A program made the position numbers and the translations under genes. Positions 19,824 to 30,636 of a stretch of DNA of 64,000 nucleotides are shown in pieces. Position 1 is the first letter of the stretch. Every line of letters starts with the position of its first letter. Source of the stretch: Agapetus fuscipes (lineage: Eukaryota; Arthropoda; Insecta; Trichoptera; Glossosomatidae). Where the stretch lies: NCBI GenBank assembly GCA_951799405.1, contig OX637345.1:7192001-7256000 (forward strand), written 5' to 3'. The notes under the pieces were generated by a model, which was not told where the DNA came from, searched no databases, and worked only from the letters and a program-made list of their open reading frames with translations.

Positions 19824-22800
19824 ATGAAATCTTTTAATGAAAAACTGAATGATTTGGCTCTAAAACTTTACGACATCCAGGCATTTAAGTTTGGTGATTA
19901 TAAAATGAAGGTTGGGATTAATTCCCCCATTTATTTTGATCTTCGTGTGATTGTCAGCCATCCTACTGTTATGGTAAGCTTTACTTTACTTCACCGAATT
20001 AGTATTGGTATTTCTTTTAGTATTAATCGAGCCCGTAATAACCTTGAACGCCTTGTAAAATCTGGAGGTTAAATCTTCAATGCGAGAGCATTTGGCCACC
20101 CGATCAGCTGTTTATGCTCGGCCATGTTTTATCGCTTGCTATCTACCGATATAATCGCTAAATGAGCCAAGACTGCAGGGGTTGGTAAAAGAGATTCCAA
20201 CCCTTGCAGTCTCGACGGGTGTCGTTAGATCTTACCTTGTCTATTTGAAACGTGGCCATGTTTTATTGCGTTCTATCTTCATAGATACGGTAAGATTTAT
20301 CAACGCCTGTTGGGACTTCAGACCCAGGTCTATCCATAACAGAAGCATTGAAGGCTTGTACAAAAAAATACACAGCATTTCTCTGGAGCTCTAAAATTTT
20401 GTCAAATTGAATTGGCAAGAGATTTTTCCTGGCGTGATTGGGTCACCAATGAAGAAGTCCTCCAATGTATGCCCACCACCAAGGAACTTACTACCGCCTC
20501 CTCCATCTTATCATACAGGGTAAGATTGAGGGGAGAAGATCTCAGGGACGCCGAAAGACATCGTGGCTGAAAAACCTGCCACAATGGTTCAACAAAAGCA
20601 GGAAGCCCCTTTTTCGAGCCACAGCATCCAAGGTCTAAATAGCCATGTTGATCGCCGATCTTCGATAGAAGTGGCACCAAAAAAAGAAGAAGTGGCTTTT
20701 GTTATTTTTTATTTTCAAACTAGGCATCATTGAGTAATATACAAAAGATGTGCCACGAAATGTAATAGCTGATATTTGATGAAATGAAAAAAAACATAAG
20801 AAAGCACCGTCAGAACTAACCAAGGTGTGCTGGGCTGGAAGTCTCATCACCACGATAATTTATACCTACCGAATATCCAGCGATGAGACTTCCAGCCCAG
20901 CACACCTTGGTTCGTTCTGACGGTGCTTTCTTATGTTTTTTTCATTTCATCAAACTTTCATACAAATATTACCGATATTCAGTAGGTAAGAATTACCGTG
21001 GTGATGAGACTTCCAGCCCAGGGGCATGGTTTATTTTTGTCATTCACTGTATTGCCCTTATGATGAACATAACAACACATTTTACGTTCTTTGTTGTTGT
21101 CAGGAAACCATCTCAGATCTCTTGATGAACTTCGGAGTGTCGCAGCTGTCATGTGATCACCTCTGCGGAGTGCCTTACACCGCCCTTCCCATCGCCACCA
21201 TTCTTTCCGTCAAATCCCAACTACCAATGCTCATACGCCGGAAAGAAGCCAAAGACTACGGCACCAAGAAGCTGATAGAGGGCCAATTCAAACCCGGAGA
21301 GAAGTGTGTCATCATCGAAGACGTGATAACTTCAGGGTCCAGCGTTTTGGAGACGGCTGAAGACTTGCGAAGCGCCGGCTTGGAAGTTACCGAAGCTGTT
21401 GTTGTGCTAGATAGAGAGCAAGGTGGCTCGGCTAATTTGAGCTTAAAGAACATCAACACTAAGTCTCTGTTTTCCATGATGCAGCTGATGACTATCCTGG
21501 TTAAAGCGGGGAAGATAGAGCAGAGTGTTGCTGATTCTGTGCAAGAGTATTTGAACAATTCGCAGACCAAGCCTTTGTGTAAGTATATCATGATATTTTT
21601 CCAGTTTTCCTGACTTCTTCAAATTATTGTCAGTTTACTATGTTATTTATTGTTGATTTAACATACTGTAGAAAAATGTGATTTTCTGTTGATCGTTCCG
21701 TAGTCTAGTGGGTAACGCTGTGGACTTGTAATGATGATGATGGGTGATTTTTTTCCTGTGGTGCCATTTAATGGTCCAGGACCATCTCAAGGGCGCCATG
21801 GCTTCTGGAAAAAAAACAGTGTCTTCAGTCCCTTTCTGAAGGTGTAGGCTGGTTCGCGCGAACACCGACGCGCAAATTGTTCCAGGCAACCGGTCCGGCC
21901 ACCGCAAAGCTCCTGTCTGAAAATTTTGATATATTTGCTCTTTCGGGCACTATGACCTTGTTAACAGCAGTGAGGGCAGAGCACAGTGTTTTAAAGCCTT
22001 ATCAACAGAACATAGCTCAGCGAGACATGGGGAGTGCCGTGCCGTTCAGGGCCCTATGTACAATAATCTAAAGGTTACAGGTTTGATTTCCAGCTAAGTA
22101 AAAATAAACCAAATTTCAAAATGTAGTCTTCACTGCGCTTAAAAAATAATCTGTCCTTGCCAAAGACTGGTCACCAAAGGTCAAACCAGCCTTACAGCAA
22201 CTGGGTCTTGCTTGAGTAATTGATGTTTTCTATAGCAACAATCAAGCTTGAAGAGGGCTCTTGAGGTGTGATTCATACAAAAACAGCGCTCGTAATGTAA
22301 ATATTCCTAATGTTTATTTTATTTATCCAGAATGTGAGAAAATTTAATCAATGCAAATTCAATTTGTCCACTATTGTAAGTGCTAAGTAACAAAATGTAA
22401 CAAATTTGGTTTTCAAGGTCACTCACAATGCCTATGTGGAGACAATTTTTCATGTACCAAAACATCTACTTTAATTTTCTAATATCACATTGAAATTTGT
22501 CATGCATTCACGGTCATCAAAATTCAAAGTGAAATCTTAACAGTTGAAGGTTATTGTTTTCCAACTATGTCAGGTATATTATTGACAAAAAATTCAGTGA
22601 TTTTTGATAAATGCTTGAGCAATGTATCTAAAAATGATTGATGTCAGTCATTATGCATTATAAAAGTGTGAAAGGAAAAAGAGGGAAGGGACGACCGAGA
22701 AAAGTATGGAGTGATCAGATTGAGGAGATTGTGAAAGAATGGGATATACAAAGTGAGCGTAAAAGAAGAAAATGCATGAAAAAGGTGATGGATATGAAGG

Positions 22801-25533
22801 AATTGAAAGAGGTATGTCAGGCTAGGAAAAAATGGAGGCAACTCTGCAGAGGCTCTGGCCACCCCTAGCGGAATGGCGACAGAGTTACAGTTACAGTTAC
22901 ATGCAGCTGTAATTGAATCATATAGAATCAAAGGTGGGAATCAAGGCCTGTTTTTTGATTTTTTATTTATGTTTCCGTATATTTATCTCATTAAAAATGA
23001 TTCTAGAATACCGCCGTTAACTTCATAGGACTTTCACACAATGATCTATAATTGAATTAAAAAAGCCATGGGCTCATTATGCAACCCTATCTTACACCCT
23101 TGTGTACACCTAAATATTTGCTATATTCACCATCTTATGTATTAGTTTTTCATTATCAGTTGTAGAATAGGCCCGTTATAGTATTTGTCAGCCAAGCAAG
23201 TCCTGATTTACATATTACATTGTTGTTTGATGGCTTATTTTTGGAATTATAAAGAGCACACTTCACCTGTTGATTATTCCTAGATCATCAGCTAAACAAA
23301 AGGCATGAAGCAATGTGGATTCAAAAAGTTGTGGACACTAGACAGTTTTGGTTGATTGTCGTCTGTCCCTCTTTATAGGCGTCAGCATGCAAGCTTATTG
23401 GCTGCCAAAATATGGTCCATTGGTCCACGCCATAATCACAAAGATCAGATGAACACATTTTTAATATCTGAACTGATTCAATTGTTATTTTCTTAAATGG
23501 TATAATTTGCAGTATAGTGGTAAACATTGCAAACTCATAATTGGGAGGTTCTTTGCTGTGCTCAAAAGTTCATCTGCCTTTATCAAAAAGACCATCTACA
23601 AAAGGTTTATCCAGCCTGAAAGCAACTGGGCTCACTTGAGAATTAGTGCACTTTTCACTTTGCCAATATTTGCAACTTAGATTAGACCCCTGTTTCAGGG
23701 AAGGTCAGCAAAAGTTGCAGGGTTTATGTTCATTTGAGGTTTGCATTTTAAATTGTAAGTACACATGCAGCATTTGTAAGTGCAAACTTACATGTGCCTG
23801 ATTTTAGGCGTACAATTAATATGACTTTTAAATGTGATTTAGATTGTACATTATAGTATAGCGACAACCATGCTTGCAGAGGGCTCTTGTGGTGTGATTG
23901 TTCATTTTTTGAGCACTTTACCTAACCAAATTTATTTCTTTCTTTTACAGCTCCACCAAATCTATCAGCCCGCATGGAAACACCTTTCGAGGAGCGTTCA
24001 GAGCTGACCCAAAACACAGTCGCCAAAAAACTTTTCAAACTTATGTTGGACAAGCGTACAAACCTCTGCCTCGCCGCCGACCTCACGTCAACAAGTGAAA
24101 TATTAGACCTATTCGAGAAAGTTGCGCCTCAAATATGTATCCTGAAGCTTCACGTAGACATCATAGAAGATTTTAGCTCGGAGTTTATTGAGAAATTGGT
24201 AGCTCTGGCTGAGAAGTACAAGGTTTTATTGATGGAAGATAGAAAGTTTGGAGATATCGGCAACACCACGGCCTTGCAGTTCTCTCGTGGCATGTATAAA
24301 GTCGCAGATTGGGCTGATTTGGTGACTGTGCATGCTCTGCCTGGACCTGGAGTTGTGCAGGGGATCAGATCTGCTGGAGGAAAGAAGGATTTGGGTATTT
24401 TCCTTGTGGCGGAAATGAGCTCAGCGGTAAGTTATCGTTAGTTTTATGAAACTCTTCTAGATAACCTGTTTAATGGTGGTGGTTTAAGGTAATGGACTCG
24501 GCACATTTACAATGTGGTGAAAACCTTGGCTGCGTTATCTCCGAAGGGGTCGCATGTGACGATTTGGGACCTATTTATTTATACAGGTAAGGGGGCAGGC
24601 GTAACCACTTTAGTTGAAGTGGGGGTTTCCCAGCTCCCGAGGGGACTGGTTCTCATTTCTGTGAAGTCTGAGTAAACCTTTCCGGTATGTTTTTGGGTTC
24701 AAAATTAACACCGAAACAGGAAATCATTTATGATACTCGACCGATTTAAGATAATTACCTTGGGGGGGATCAAACCCTTGCTCTCGGCATGGAATACAAG
24801 CTCGGTAGCATTACCAACTGAGCTATTGACTGGACTTTTTATGAGCTTGGTCATTGCTACTAAGCGCCAATTCTCAAGCAAGACCCAGTTGCTGTAAGGC
24901 TGGATGGACCTTTATCGACTGGTCTTTGGTAAAAGCAATGAATTTTCCAACTTAGTGAAGAGCATATTTTGAAAATATAAATATTATATTTTTTGAGCTC
25001 CGCCGGTATTCAAACTCATGACCTTCCATTTACAAGCCCGAAGCGTGACCACTACACTATGGACCAGTCTTGTAAAATGTAAAAAGTATATCATCTTCTC
25101 CTGTCTCATGCTATCATGTTTGTTTATTTACTATATAGAATCAGCTTGCAGTAATATACATCAATCTGTTTCGCCATTCCTCTTATATGCAATATATTGT
25201 TTTCAGGGAAACCTAATCACTCCACAATACACAGCAGCCACGATCAAACTAGCCAAAGATGAATCCCAATCCGTCGCAGGGGTCGTCTGCCAGAGTCGGG
25301 GGATCCTCCTGGACCCGGGCCTCATCCAGCTGACTCCAGGAGTGCAGATGGACAGTTCCGGAGACAGCCTGGGCCAGCAGTACAACTCTCCCGAGGAAGT
25401 GGTCCTCAATAAAGGGGCGGACATAGCTGTGGTTGGGAGGGGAATTCTGACTGCGGAAGACCCGGTGGCCCAAGCAAAGATCTACAGGGAAAAACTGTGG
25501 AAATGCTACGAGAAACGAGTGAATCTCATTTGA
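19824..25533 (+). CDS. UMPS: Uridine 5'-monophosphate synthase (OPRT-ODC bifunctional enzyme)
   Basis: Exons 19824-19973, 21104-21578, 23951-24426 and 25207-25533, GT-AG bordered and phase-consistent, giving 475 residues (human 480). The enzyme makes OMP from orotate and PRPP, then decarboxylates it to UMP, in the cytosol. The N-terminal orotate phosphoribosyltransferase domain (about 1-205) has [10 protein letters not shown] and the PRPP-binding [12 protein letters not shown] (about 119-130). The C-terminal OMP decarboxylase domain has [19 protein letters not shown] and the catalytic [12 protein letters not shown] (about 303-314, Asp-Lys pair present), then [12 protein letters not shown] and [11 protein letters not shown] near the end. 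The Drosophila orthologue is rudimentary-like. No key residue is missing. Introns carry many SINE and MITE copies. Confidence 0.96.
20080..20330. repeat. MITE-like repeat related to 2310-2480
   Basis: Contains GGCCATGTTTTATCGC, GTTAGATCTTACCTTGTCTA, GGCCATGTTTTATTGCGTTC and TACGGTAAGATTTATCAACG in direct and inverted positions, as in the TMEM104 intron. AAGACTGCAGGGGTTGG and CCAACCCTTGCAGTCT form an internal hairpin around 20170-20213. Confidence 0.55.
20395..20660 (+). mobile_element. LINE RT C-terminal relic
   Basis: The plus strand translates, with shifts, to [14 protein letters not shown], then [17 protein letters not shown] and [12 protein letters not shown]. That is a standard ending of RTE/Jockey-type reverse transcriptases (GRRR.SWL.NLR.W...). 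It is inactive and lies in UMPS intron 1. Confidence 0.65.
20775..20950. repeat. Palindrome, ~70 bp arms
   Basis: TGATGAAATGAAAAAAAACA (20777 onward) to GGGCTGGAAGTCTCATC is mirrored by GATGAGACTTCCAGCCC to TTTTTTCATTTCATCA (20882-20950), with only a ~35-nt loop. It appears to be a duplicated, inverted end of the neighbouring MITE. Confidence 0.75.
20830..21022. mobile_element. MITE related to 42612-42783
   Basis: Ends are inverted: GGGCTGGAAGTCTCATCACCACG on the left and CGTGGTGATGAGACTTCCAGCCC on the right, followed inward by AATTCTTACCTACCGAATAT-like blocks. The same ends and interior occur at 42612-42783 and, as an interior, at 700-815. Confidence 0.65.
21690..22300 (+). mobile_element. 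SINE family B copy split by an insertion
   Basis: The head GATCGTTCCGTAGTCTAGTG is at 21692; the matching body resumes at about 22150 with TTGCCAAAGACTGGTCACCA and ends CTTGAGGTGTGATTCATACA. The interrupting 21740-22140 contains GGCTGGTTCGCGCGAACACC, which I could not classify. Confidence 0.6.
22630..22880 (+). mobile_element. LINE 3'-end relic (same family as 62085-62660)
   Basis: Encodes [40 protein letters not shown] and [18 protein letters not shown], parallel to GRGRP-KVWMDQISEIANEW and KEVCKDRKKWRLIC at 62480-62660. After the coding end, the repeats TTACAGTTACAGTTACATG may be its 3' tail. Lies in UMPS intron 2. Confidence 0.7.
23520..23905 (+). mobile_element. Degenerate SINE B interrupted by a family T copy
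   Basis: SINE-B parts at 23520-23660 (ATCAAAAAGACCATCTACAA, AGCAACTGGG.TCACTTGAG) and 23860-23905 (CGACAACCATGCTTGCAGAG, GGTGTGATTG) flank a plus-strand family T copy at about 23662-23855. Family T therefore inserted after this SINE B. Confidence 0.55.
24505..24835 (-). mobile_element. SINE family A copy
   Basis: From TTATCTCCGAAGGGGTCGCA through ACTTTAGTTGAAGTGGGG and CTTTCCGGTATGTTTTTGGG to CTGAGCTATTGACTGGAC, with the B-box region near 24765-24790. Lies in UMPS intron 3. Confidence 0.75.
24838..25072 (-). mobile_element. SINE family B copy
   Basis: Minus-strand copy ending at its head in CTATGGACCAG, with GAGCTCCGCCGGTATTCAAA as the B-box region. It directly abuts the SINE A copy at 24835, so the two are nearly back to back. 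Confidence 0.75.
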
Positions 25534-25828
25534 ATGCTTGTAAGGTTATGGACTTGGCACATTTGATTGGGGGGTAGAAGTGAAGACTACAGGGAAAGAA
25601 CAAGGAATGTCAGTTCAGGAACGTTTTGAGTAAATCAAAATTATTTGAAGTCATGGCTATTGCCTGTCACAAAGAACCGGAAATACGCCATAAACTGTGA
25701 TAGTGACACTTTAGATACACACAGATGCCACTAGATGGCATTAGTAGATTATTTTCTTATTTTTGCTGACACTCCTTGTTTTTCCCCTGTAGTCTTGAAA
25801 TATGATTTCACGCTAAGGAAAAGGTAAA

Positions 25829-26140
25829 CTAATATTTGAAAAAAATATGATCTAGATCGCCTATTTCAGTCTCGCATTTACATAAGGGGGAATTGATTAC
25901 GTTAATTTTGAAAAGGTGGGCTGGAGAGCAACAATGGCCAATTCTTAGGCGACATATTGTGGAGATTTGTTGTTTACTAAAAGATAATTTTTCATACCAA
26001 GGGGATACAGGAAGAGACGGCTGGATGCCAGCATACCACTTTCCTTTTGATTTATTAGTGGAGGTCCAGAAATCACTCCACTCGTTTCGGAGTGATAATT
26101 TAAATGATGGGAAAAGATCAGTGGGAGAGAGAGCTGCCAT
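25829..26140 (-). mobile_element. LINE C-terminal relic (Jockey-like tail)
   Basis: The minus-strand frame has WSDFWTSTNKSKGKWYAGIQ, PWYEKLSFSKQQISTICRLRI and HLFKINVINSPLCKCETEIG followed by DLDHIFF. The RLRIGH...HL..I..S..C.C....DL.HIF pattern is typical after the RT/RNase H part of Jockey-clade elements. 5' truncated. Confidence 0.65.
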
Positions 26141-26180
26141 TCAGGGCAGCCTCCTTTGCCAGGCCATCGACAAATGAAAG

Positions 26181-26305
26181 TATGAAGTTATTGGGCAATC
26201 TCTTCTTCGTCTTCCCAGGATTCTGTCCTTGCGATTGGTTGCTAAGGACAGAATCCTGGGAAGACGAACAAGAGATTGCCCAATAACTTCATACTTTCAG
26301 GATGT
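26181..26305. repeat. Perfect-type hairpin, ~54 bp arms
   Basis: TGAAAGTATGAAGTTATTGG at 26175-26200 is mirrored by CCAATAACTTCATACTTTCA at about 26280-26300. Pairing continues to GGATTCTGTCCTT / GGACAGAATCC with a loop of about 13 nt (GCGATTGGTTGCT) and only one or two mismatches. It splits a LINE tail: the continuation WLMDVLSHSQLKRMATNRDR is at 26310-26370 on the plus strand. Confidence 0.8.
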
Positions 26306-26454
26306 GAAGTGGCTTATGGATGTCTTGTCCCACTCGCAGCTCAAAAGGATGGCAACCAATAGAGACAGATGGCTGACACAACAAGGCACTGCCTAAAAGA
26401 TGATGACAGTAGTCCCGTACTAGATCTAAATTCAATTTTGTGCCATCATCATCA

Positions 26455-26725
26455 TCATCATTGGCACGACAACCCGGGGTGGGTATTGGCCTCCCTCAGC
26501 AACCGCTGCCAGCGCTGTCTATCCAACGTCTTCCTCCTCCAGTCCCACATTCCCACTGCACGATAATCCGCCACTTCATCCAGCCATCTTGAACGTGGTC
26601 TTCCCACTGTCCGGCGTCCCTCCGGGTTCGTCATCACAATCGTCTTCTCCAGGCTCCGATGGTCCATTCGCTGAATGTGCCCCGGCCAATGCAGTCTGTT
26701 GACCTTTATTGAGCGGACCACATCA
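26455..26725 (-). mobile_element. LINE C-terminal relic
   Basis: Minus-strand frame: VNRLHWPGHIQRMDHRSLEK, then GRRTVGRPRSRWLDEVADY and RQRWQRLLREANTHPG. The L.W.GH..RM...GRP..RW.D pattern marks a non-LTR RT tail. Related copies: 1700-1930 and 42440-42605. Confidence 0.7.
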
Positions 26726-27299
26726 ATTTTGTGCCAAGTCCATGATATCTATGTCTTCCTTGTTTAAAAATAAGTAACTGTAATTTTGTATTGCATTAAT
26801 GGGTTTATTTATCATCATCAATGAGGTCCGCATATTTGAAAATGACACAAAAAGTTGTGATGTCACATAGCCTATTTGCTATGGCAAAGGTTTACTTTTT
26901 TGGATACTAAAGACCCTAGTTACATAGAGCTGTGACGACGTTTACCTTATAACAGCAATTTTTGTGTCTCGGCCATTGTTTTTTTTTTTTTTGTAAAGAT
27001 GCTATGCCAGTAATGCGCTCAGCACAAAATTTAAAAATATTTTCAGCTGGCTTTGTAACTAGGATCCTTAGCAACTAAAAATAAAATATTTATTTGCCTT
27101 TTCCCTGGCAAACCGGCCATGGGAGTTCACAATTTTTGTTTATGGAATCGGTTCAAACTCCATTAAAAATTAAAATTTATACAAATATGGTGCTCAAATA
27201 TAGAATCATATGAAATATTATTAAGAATTCTAAAATTTAAAACTATCAATAAATTTTGTTTCATTAAGTTTTCATCTGATTCAGGGTGACAAACTTGTA

Positions 27300-27565
27300 A
27301 AAAATATGTTCAGACCTACATGGCTTAAATTGAATGTGGGGAAAATCTAAACTAATGCCGCCATCTTGTATAACATAACTTTTGATAGTTCAACAAACAT
27401 GAAGTCAGCTGAATCGCTAAAATTTAAGAAGTATTTTCTGAAGAAACAAAAAGTAATAAACATTGATTAAAGAAGTTTAAGGGCCCTAAATTCGTAATAG
27501 TGCCCTCATTTATCTGTAATCTAAATTCAGTTTAAGCCATGTACATCTGTATTGTTGTGTAACAT
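27300..27565 (-). repeat. Interspersed repeat, inverted partner of 28455-28700
   Basis: Shares ACTTTTGATAGTTCAAC, GAAGTCAGCTGAATCGCTAA, ATTTAAGAAGTATTTT and ATTCAGTTTAAGCC-like blocks, inverted, with 28455-28700, and in part with 63190-63420. No coding potential; class unknown. Confidence 0.5.
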
Positions 27566-27711
27566 GTAAGGTTGCCGTGTTAAAAATTGCATTCCCAACA
27601 CTTTTGTTGTTGATCACCCACATTTTTTCCCTCATAAATTATGATTGACAATTTTACATTTACCAATATATTCTTCTTTTATTGATGCTTCTTTTACTGA
27701 AAATAAGCTGT

Positions 27712-27898
27712 AAGAGCCCGTTCCCACTTGTCGGGAGTCGGACCGTATATTAATCGGAGGTTCCTGTGGCAGAATATTTTTGGACAAAATCGGTTTCCGA
27801 TAAGTGTGAATAGCTCCATACATAATGTTCTGCCACTGGAACCTCCGATTAATATACGGATCCGACACCCGACAAGTGGGAATGGGCTCTCACCGTTG
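27712..27898. mobile_element. MITE with ~57 bp inverted arms
   Basis: AGAGCCCGTTCCCACTTGTC at 27713 and GACAAGTGGGAATGGGCTCT near 27892 are inverted, and the arms continue through CGTATATTAATCGGAGGTTCC. The interior is about 75 bp. A clean target duplication was not seen. Confidence 0.7.
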
Positions 27899-28162
27899 CC
27901 ATCTGCTGTTAGAAATTAACAAGAATAAATATTACACGTGCCATGAGTCAACTTCTTGGCAAAGATAATGATGTTTTATTATTTTTCAATGAAGGCTATT
28001 ATCTAGAAAATAAGTTCAAGGTATAGATTTAAAATTTATTCTATTTTTTATTTGTGTTAATGAAAATGTTAATTATGGATCTGTGATATTTCAATGAACT
28101 CGTGGCGGTTGAGCCATGGATTTGCTGTGTGTGAATAACAGTTATAAAATACTTCATCCAAA

Positions 28163-28368
28163 ATAAAAATACCGGCAAGGTTTACTCAGCCTTCACAAGA
28201 AATGAGTACCAGCCCTCTCGGGAGCTGGGAAACCCCCACTTCATCTGAAGTGGTTGGCGTAAGGCCGGCCCCCTTACCTGTAAAAATAAATAGGTTTAAC
28301 TCGCCACATGCGACCCCCTTGGGGATAACGCGGCAAGAAGTTACACTATATGTGTAGCTTAGTTTAGT
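28163..28368 (+). mobile_element. SINE family A copy, head missing
   Basis: ACCGGCAAGGTTTACTCAGC through ATCTGAAGTGGTTGGCGTAA to CTATATGTGTAGCTTAG. Very close to the 15671-16011 copy, hence relatively young. Confidence 0.8.
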
Positions 28369-28454
28369 TTATCCAGAGACAGTTAAGGAATATTTTTTTC
28401 TTGTAAAATTTTCTATCCGTCCAACTCTTGTAAACCGCTCGTGCTGTATGTAGC

Positions 28455-28700
28455 GTAAATATTTTATTACAGATGTACACGGCTGAAAATGAATCTAGAT
28501 GACAGCTAAATCAGGGCGCTTTTGTGACTTTACAGACTACATACTCTTAAAATCAATGGGTATTATTTTGTTTTTCTTTGACAAAATACTTCTTAAATTT
28601 TAGCAATTCAGCTGACTTCAGATGGAACTATCAAAAGTGTCATTTTACATGATGGCGATGTTAGTTTCAATTTTCACCAAGTTCAGTTTAAGTTGTGTCG
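28455..28700 (+). repeat. Interspersed repeat, plus-strand copy
   Basis: Counterpart of 27300-27565 and of 63190-63420: AAAATACTTCTTAAATTTTA, CAATTCAGCTGACTTCAGAT, AACTATCAAAAGTGTCATTT and TTCAGTTTAAGTTGTGT. Confidence 0.5.
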
Positions 28701-29238
28701 ATCAATAGGTATCAAGCATACCAGATTTATTTGGATTTATTTTGAATAAACTAAGAATATCACAGGCACATTATATTTTTACTATATAATCATAAAAACT
28801 ATTGAAAATGTATTTTATTATTATTTTTAGTATGTGATGAAATTTAGGCTTTGCTTTATGCATAATTATTGACAGTTCCTAAAATCAATTTGTTGAAAAA
28901 ACTGAACATTCCAAACCTAAAATTTTTGTATGCTTATTAGGCTTGTTAACTATTTAGTGTGGATATAATGAAAATAAAACAAAAATTAAATTAATAACCA
29001 CATTTATTACTGTAACATAATTTATTCAAAATACAGAAGAGTCATACGCCATTATAAAAAATATAAAATTGATTAAATTAATAATATTAACAGGAACATA
29101 AACATTAGTAATCATTGATAGTAGATTCAATATGAGGGGATCTACTTAGACTCGGCAATATGAAATTATCATTGGTCAACCAAAATAAATAGCATCAAAA
29201 CTGTTTGGTGTGGAAACAGAGGTGACATTGGCAAGAGC

Positions 29239-30120
29239 ACAGAGTATGTAGGTTTATAGAGGGCGGTCTTAGAACAAAAAAAATGTAACCAAGTAGTATT
29301 ATTTATATATGAAACGATGGGTAGCGCCAGTAACTACCCTACGTGTCTAGACAATACTAAATTATCATCATAATATCATTCTATATTATTACTGTTCTAC
29401 TCAGTTGGCGAAGTAAATAAAAACAATTGAAGATGGTAAAACATATTTTATTTAAAAAAAAAACTTCAAATAGCACAACTTAATTACATTACAACAATTG
29501 ATTATAAATTACATTTATGTTATAAATACATTTTCTTCTTTTTTAATGTGTTATACTTATTTTTCTATCATAATATATACATTGTGACTTGCTCAATTCA
29601 AATTTAATAATTATGTCCATAATCTGATGTTGAAAATATATATCACATTTAAGATTTACACTAAATGTATTCCCACAAGAAGACACATTTCACACTTATA
29701 AAGTACAACTTTTCTAAAAAAACAGTTCTTCATTTCATACAAAAAGTACAGTCCTTCATTTCATACAAAAAGTACAGTTCACCCAAACTTTTTGTTTTTT
29801 CCAGTAAGTACATTACTAATCGTGAAATAGAAACGAATCCGATTACTTTAACTCCGTATTAAAACAATGAGGTACACAACAACGGCGACTGGACATTGTA
29901 AATTGCCAAATCACAAAATTTAAAGAATTTTCAAAAGGGAAGCGCTCCTTGCGTAGATTGCAAAAACACAAATGGCCGCCACATGGGGACTGGCGGTATA
30001 CCTCGTGACCAGACATGTGACCCAATCGGAGCTCTGATTGGTCGGAGAAACCGTGACTGTGAATAACTACCCAAATAATGTTGCCAGGAACCAAAATATG
30101 CCCTAAGTTTCCTAGGCATG
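29239..30120 (-). repeat. Long interspersed repeat, copy 2 (inverted), with THAP-like exon start
   Basis: Inverted match of 11648-12532 over about 880 bp with small differences. The minus strand carries ATG then [16 protein letters not shown] and TAA, near 29897-29844. A family T fragment follows immediately at 30125-30180. See copy 1 for interpretation. Confidence 0.65.
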
Positions 30121-30247
30121 GGCAAGAGTTAACCCATTTTTTACAGTATGGGTGGTCAGCCTCATACCAACTTAGGGAACCTGGATCTAGAATAATAGGT
30201 AAGATTAATAGAAGATGTTTGAATCCCCTCATATTATAAAATGGAAT

Positions 30248-30253
30248 GTTTAT
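30248..30253 (-). terminator. Candidate poly(A) signal of Spd-2
   Basis: AATAAA on the minus strand about 385 nt past the Spd-2 stop codon. Confidence 0.35.
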
Positions 30254-30636
30254 TAATTAAGTACTTCATTAGAAATGGACTTCCAACATTCAAAATATCC
30301 CTCGGCTATGGGGTGTCTCCCACAGTACATAAAAAATGGATTCCCGATAATCAGGGGTTTTTTCTAGTTCACAGCACTGTGAGCCCGTACAGTTGGCAGC
30401 AATGCTAAATGCAGTACGGTGCACTTTAGTGTCTTTTCCAAACAACCTACTTAATCCTTACGCCACTTTGTTTAGCCCGGCCAGGTGACAACACATATAT
30501 TCCCTGAATAGCACTTATTAGGTTTTCAGCTTCTCCGGGTGACAATCCGAGGACAGGAAGAGCTGCAGGCGCAGTGTATGGAAGGATGTAAAGCCATCGA
30601 AAAGAGAGATTCAGGTTCTTTAGAAGGCCATCAAAT

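Larger units (their letters stand above)
25534..30636. other. Convergent intergenic region UMPS / Spd-2
   Basis: Five kilobases between the UMPS stop and the Spd-2 stop on opposite strands. It holds LINE relics, palindromes, a MITE, a SINE A copy and the second copy of the ~880-bp repeat, each listed separately. 26730-27290 and 28710-29235 are AT-rich with nothing recognised. I found no convincing UMPS poly(A) signal directly after the stop. Confidence 0.6.
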
